A DNA stretch of 64,000 nucleotides, from NCBI GenBank assembly GCA_030063045.1, contig JAQSEB010000085.1:186001-250000 (forward strand), written 5' to 3'. The position numbers were made by a program, and so were the translations under genes. Within the stretch, counting starts at the first letter, position 1. The number at the start of each line of letters is the position of its first letter. Positions 59,697 through 64,000 of the stretch are shown one piece after another. The DNA is from Pratylenchus scribneri. Lineage: Eukaryota > Nematoda > Chromadorea > Rhabditida > Pratylenchidae. Under the pieces are notes generated by a model, which saw nothing but the letters and a program-made list of their open reading frames with translations, was not told the DNA's origin and ran no database searches.

Positions 59697-61819
59697 TTAA
59701 TTGCGTCGGCCTCGTCCGAATCCACCAATGGTCTGCGCCGGAGCTTAAAAAATTAATATTATTCAAATGCCCTAATAAATGAGATATACCGGCGGATGGC
59801 ATTTGAGCAGTCTTTTGAGCCGAAACAATGCTCATTTTCCCCTTCTTTTTCGCTTCTTTTGTTTCAACGATTTTGGGTGCATTGTCATTGGATGAGGAAG
59901 CCATCAGCAGCGGATATTCATAATCGTGAAAAGGCTGAAAATTAAAATGGGAAATACAATTTGGAAATGCTGAAAAGATTTTAAGATTAAACTTAGAGAC
60001 CACCAGCAGATCTTATACTCAATGGACTGATCTCGGCAAGACGTATCATTTTACTATATTTGGCATAGGTTTAACCAATTCCAACTTAGTTTTGAACCAT
60101 AAACCAAAATGGTTTAAACCGTTTCATTCAATGCGTCTTGATTAACTCTATCCCATAGAGTATATGGTTTTGTTTTTTGAATGCCATTAAACTTAAACTA
60201 TTATAATTATTTTGGCCTTTATTTGTTCGATAATTTCGGCAAATTTAATAATGAATTATGCTCTTTTAAATTTCAAGTATGAACCCCTCCCCTATCATGT
60301 ATATTATTCGACTAAATATTTGGTTAGTCTTTAAAACTTACAAGGGCAATGGCATTCTTCACGTGAAGGAATGAGTCGCTTTCCTTTGCAGTGTTGAATG
60401 AAAGTTGATTATTGTCTTCATCAGCGTCATCGTCACTTCCATTTAAATCCTCCTCATCATCATCAACTTTCTTCTTCTTCCCATTCCCATCCAAAACAAT
60501 TTCCTCTTCCAATGATGACCTTAAATTTTGATGAGTACAAAAATAAATTAATCTCCATCCAAAAATACTTGAAAGTGCAATTTGAATTGGAAATTGCAGT
60601 TTTAGTGGTCTTGGTTTCCTCCTCAACCAGCACCATCATTTCATTGAGTCCTTTGGCATTATTTCCCTTTTTCTCTTCATCAATTTCCTCTTCCTCTTCT
60701 TCGTCGCTGTATTCTTTGTTCGATGGTGCTTTCTCCTCCTCATCGGCCGAAACAATTTCACCGCATTTTGGTGCCGGTTTTGCCACAGAATAGCACGATT
60801 CACTGCCAGAGCGAGTCTTCGTCGATCCGTTCTCCTCATCAGAGTCTTCGCCGGAAGTGTAAACGCCTCCCAATTTTGTGGTCCAAGTCTCATTCTTCGC
60901 AATCAATGGCGGCTTTTCTTGTTGTTTCTTCAAAAATATTAAATGAATTTGATATTAATTAACAAAAATTTACCACAATTTGAGCCTTATTGGCGCCTGT
61001 TCCCACCATTTGCTTCGGACGTTGCTGTTTGCGTTCATTACCACCACCACCGGATGCAAAATGTTGTCGATGATGTTGTGGCGTATTATTCTGCTTAAAG
61101 TAAAATATATTTGAGTTCAATTATGAATGGGTAAACGTAATGCAAATTAGTGCTTAACCAGCCCGAAAAAATAATTTAATCCTAGCGGGTTCGAAGCTGA
61201 AACCTAAAAGTAAAGGTCTCCTTTTCAGGTCAAAAATTTTTTGACTTTTTTTGCTACAATTTTCTTTGTAAACCATAGTCAGCTTAAACCCTAGGGTTTA
61301 TATATTCACTTACACTTCCAAACATTGGTCCAAAATGTTGATGAGTCCGAGAAACAGGGGTGGTCGTTCGAGGAATTTGTTGTTTGTCACTTTGATGATG
61401 GCCGCCTGCCAGATTGGCGGTACGCGAATAGCAAGAAGTTTGACGATTGATGCTTCCTGCCGAATATTGTGGTTGACGATTACCACCGCGATAATGAAGA
61501 TGATGGCTGTTTGGGCCGCCCATTCCACCGCTGCTGCTGTTATTTTCACGACTGAGCAAAGCTTCAAGCTAAAATTAAATTATTGAATTTGGTTTAATTT
61601 GCAAAAAGAAACCTTAGCTTCGACGATACCCAATCGTTTTTCCATCTGCTGGCTGTGCTTTTCTATTTTGGCCAGTTGAAGTGCACTATTCTGACGCATC
61701 TCATGTTTCATTTTCTGAAATTGCCAAATTATTGTTCTTATTTTCCTCAATTCACTTACAAGTTCCAAATCCAAAATAGCCCGTGCCAAAATTTGTTCGA
61801 TTCCGCAGTCAGTTTGCAT
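59697..61819 (-). CDS. Acidic low-complexity protein with coiled-coil start and RG-rich tail
   Basis: Eight exons in phase: 61760-61819, 61613-61714, 61314-61568, 60974-61093, 60569-60927, 60342-60519, 59790-59934 and 59697-59743, giving 421 residues. The N-terminus is helical and charged (MQTDCGIEQILARAILDLEL; LAKIEKHSQQMEKRLGIVEA). A His/Gly/Gln/Asn-rich region follows (HHLHYRGGNRQPQYSAG). Then come two strongly acidic blocks (YSDEEEEEEIDEEKKG; DDDEEDLNGSDDDADEDN), a short aromatic motif (PFHDYEYPLLM) and a tail ending GGFGRGRRN. The composition suggests an RNA-associated or chromatin-associated scaffold, but that is inference; I do not recognise a family. The intron 59935-60341 contains a repeat A copy. 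Confidence 0.8.
60068..60230 (+). repeat. Dispersed repeat family A, copy 3
   Basis: TTTAACCAATTCCAACTTAG, ATGGTTTAAACCGTTTCATT, CAATGCGTCTTGATTAAC and a closing AAACTATTATAATTATTT, in the same order as the copies near 9328 and 30303. It lies in an intron of the acidic-protein gene. Confidence 0.65.
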
Positions 61820-62320
61820 TTTATTTCGCTTTCACAAAGTTATTATCAATTGTGTGGAATAAACTCAATCACTCTGAAAAATTATAGGCTTATTATTTGG
61901 ATTAGGCTTAATGCTTAAAGTCCGCAATTTATAAAAGTCAAGTGGAATATTTAGTTTTGCCGGTCTAGCTTTCTTATGTTTAGACTTAAATTAGAATTAG
62001 GTTTCGAAACTGCACAAAAGTTTAATTGATTGATCAATCAATAATCAATATATTTTAAAGAATACTAGGTATTTTTCATGATATATTTCATATCAAAGAT
62101 CAAATTGATAACTTTACAAAATAGAGCATTGATTTATTCAAACAAAACAAATATTATATTATCAAAATTGGGGAGGAAAGGCAACAAAAGAAAACAATAT
62201 TTAATAGGCAAAAGAAAATAAATGAGACAATGAGAAGAAAACAAATATTTTGCATAATAATCTTTTCCATCTATTCTTTTCATCCTTCGACTTCATAATG
62301 ATTGGAGGTGCTTCTTTCAC
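61820..62320. other. Intergenic between two minus-strand genes
   Basis: About 500 bp of AT-rich sequence holding the 5' flank of the acidic-protein gene and the 3' flank of the membrane-protein gene. AATAAA-like words near 62215-62224 fit neither strand clearly. Nothing else seen. Confidence 0.5.
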
Positions 62321-63188
62321 TCAATTCTGTGCATCAACATTGGAAGCAAGGCAGTTGTACAAATTGCAATCGATTTTATCCTCCTTCTCCTTCAGTCGAT
62401 CTTTAAGTTTATTGCGGCAGCTCTGAAATTATAAAGGTAGTAAAAGGAATAAAAATGATGGCATGAACTCACTCCATATATGTCAATCACTTTGCGTGTT
62501 CTGGATGGATATTCCGGAGGCTGTTGATCCCAATTGGTGCATTTTCCGCTGCATTCATTCCATGGACCATAAATCACAGCGCATTGATTCTGATGTTGCT
62601 TTCCCACGAGTGCTTTGTACTGAAAAAATAGATTAGTTGTAATTTGATCACAAAACACCGAACAAACCTGTAAATAGGAGTGAAGAGTGAAACCGCCCAT
62701 CACAATGAAAGCTATCAGAGCAATAACCTGTAAAATTAACAATTTAGATGATTGGATTAGGTAGCCCGAAGAATAACTTACAATGAAGAGGACGAATATA
62801 AGGTTGGAAATTGCAAGAAATGCCATAAATTTTCCATGAATCATTGGACGAACACGACGAATACTGCAAATTAAAATAATTATTGTTATTATGGATGTGA
62901 TAAATTTACTTACAATGTTGCAATTCTCCCACGTGATGGCGCCTTTTCCGGTTCCTTCTCTTTCTGCAGACTCACTTGACTCAACTAAAATATTTTTCAT
63001 TATTAACAAAACTATTGATTATAAATTGAACCAACCTGTGCCGTAAAATCACCAATGCTGCTGCAAATATCGATTCTTTCCGGTATCTCCTCGGTTTCTT
63101 CATCATCATTGTTGTATTGAATTGAGTCGTCGACAGAATCCTTTGAATCGACTGGAGTAGCAGGCGTCAATGAAGGCGATGATTCCAT
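62321..63188 (-). CDS. Membrane protein with thrombospondin-1-like Cys segment
   Basis: Six exons in phase: 63036-63188, 62914-62984, 62782-62863, 62668-62727, 62473-62619 and 62321-62422, giving 204 residues. The N-terminal 75 residues are acidic to polar and Ser-rich with no signal peptide. Residues about 85-116 form a long hydrophobic stretch (MAFLAISNLIFVLFIVIALI), enough for one long span or a tight two-span hairpin. The C-terminal part carries cysteines in a TSP1-like arrangement: QCAVIYGPWNECSGKC (C135, W142, C145, C149), then SCRNK and DCNLYNC. If the hydrophobic stretch is one span, the topology is type II, with the Cys segment outside the cell. The TSP1-like call rests on the WxxCxxxC core only; the segment is short for a full repeat. 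The partner and role are unknown. Confidence 0.78.
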
Positions 63189-64000
63189 TGTTCTCGAAAA
63201 TCAGAAGAATTTGACAGGTTGTTTGCGGCGAATAATTTGACAAATGAGATATAATATTTTATAACTCCTTTAAATACTAAAAATAATTGTTAAAATAGAG
63301 ACTGGCGCTGGCGATTTATTGTCTGCACTCTGCATCTATGTTTGTGTGGAATTTTTTGTTAAAATTTATACTACTGTATCACTGAGCTACAATTTTATTG
63401 GCATAATGTGTTTAAATGACAAAACATCTCTTCAGGTTTTTTTTGGTTTGTTCTTTGTTTTGTCTTTTGTTTTTGTTCTTCGTTGCGATTTGCGAAAGAG
63501 CGAGGAGTGTAAAATTATTTTCATCTTCCCATCAATTGTTGATAAACCCAACAAAGAAATAGGTAGAAAAGGAAAAATAACTGTTTTGGCCAATCCAAAT
63601 AAAGGGGAGAAGGAATGTAGCTAATTCAGCAGCGGCGGTAAAGGCTAAATAAAAACAATGGCCAAAAAATCGTCGATATATCTTTTGCATTTTACCTTTC
63701 GAAATCGATAACAAACGAAAATATTCATAAATCATAAATAACATAAAAAATCCCATTCCCATCCATTAGCCTTGGCACACATGACACATTTAGTTCGTAA
63801 ATCATAAAAAAAGATTATTTTAAACGCCACATATCAGCAGATAACTACAACATTTTGATTGTTAGTTTCACACATAAACAATAAACATAGGTAGTTCTTA
63901 CTTCTTACCTTACATGTACATATGTATGTCATCATCATCATTTCACTAAGAAACTAAAACTAAGCTTTTCTATGTATTAAGTAAGTTGAATTAAAATTTT
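63189..64000. other. 5' flank of the membrane-protein gene
   Basis: AT-rich sequence with a short TCATCATCATCAT run near 63930. A 101-codon plus-strand frame at 63319-63624 is hydrophobic and low-complexity and looks like chance. No further gene was seen up to the window end. Confidence 0.5.

Noticed and set aside
61180..61200. GGGTTCGAAGC resembling a tRNA B box
   Set aside because: No matching A box or cloverleaf arms upstream; it lies in an intron of the acidic-protein gene.

Overview
This is nuclear DNA of a nematode. It is AT-rich and has many short introns (about 43-50 bp) with extended TTTCAG or TTTTAG acceptors. One gene encodes a DB module, a cysteine pattern known from nematodes, and another encodes an HMX/mls-2 type homeodomain. 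Base composition and gene style suggest a Tylenchina-like (possibly plant-parasitic) nematode, but the species cannot be fixed from this window. I saw no bacterial or viral genes, CRISPR array, tRNA, rRNA or spliced-leader gene.

I rebuilt seven genes by following open frames through GT-AG (twice GC-AG) introns and checking that exon phases fit. From the left, on the minus strand: a truncated unknown gene (1-676), then a coiled-coil protein with duplicated Gly/Phe modules (967-about 2985). On the plus strand: a TauE/SafE-type membrane transporter (4687-6899). On the minus strand: a very long HMX-class homeobox gene (7402-15399), a secreted DB-module protein (33453-35198), a neuropeptide Y/F-like GPCR (39261-43946), an acidic, repeat-poor protein with a coiled-coil N-terminus (59697-61819) and a membrane protein with a thrombospondin-1-like segment (62321-63188). 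I see no shared pathway among them. They look like ordinary neighbouring genes.

The rest, about 40 kb, is gene-poor: 15.4-33.4 kb, 35.2-39.2 kb and 43.9-59.7 kb. It holds repeats. The clearest is a 1,027-bp non-autonomous hAT-like element with a perfect 8-bp target duplication, filled with a minisatellite built from its own subterminal sequence, inside the large HMX intron. Three arrays of one satellite family, built on a CTTTCCGGAAAG palindrome, lie at 22.6, 34.0 and 41.4 kb, the last two inside introns. There are two copies of a second inverted-repeat element, a hairpin enclosing telomere-like C-rich sequence, several old dispersed repeat families, and four long G or C homopolymers.

No clearly new multi-gene system was found. 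The best leads are the hAT-like element with self-amplified interior, the intron-borne satellite family, the exon-plus-intron duplication in the 1-2 kb gene, and the gene deserts beside the HMX and receptor genes.
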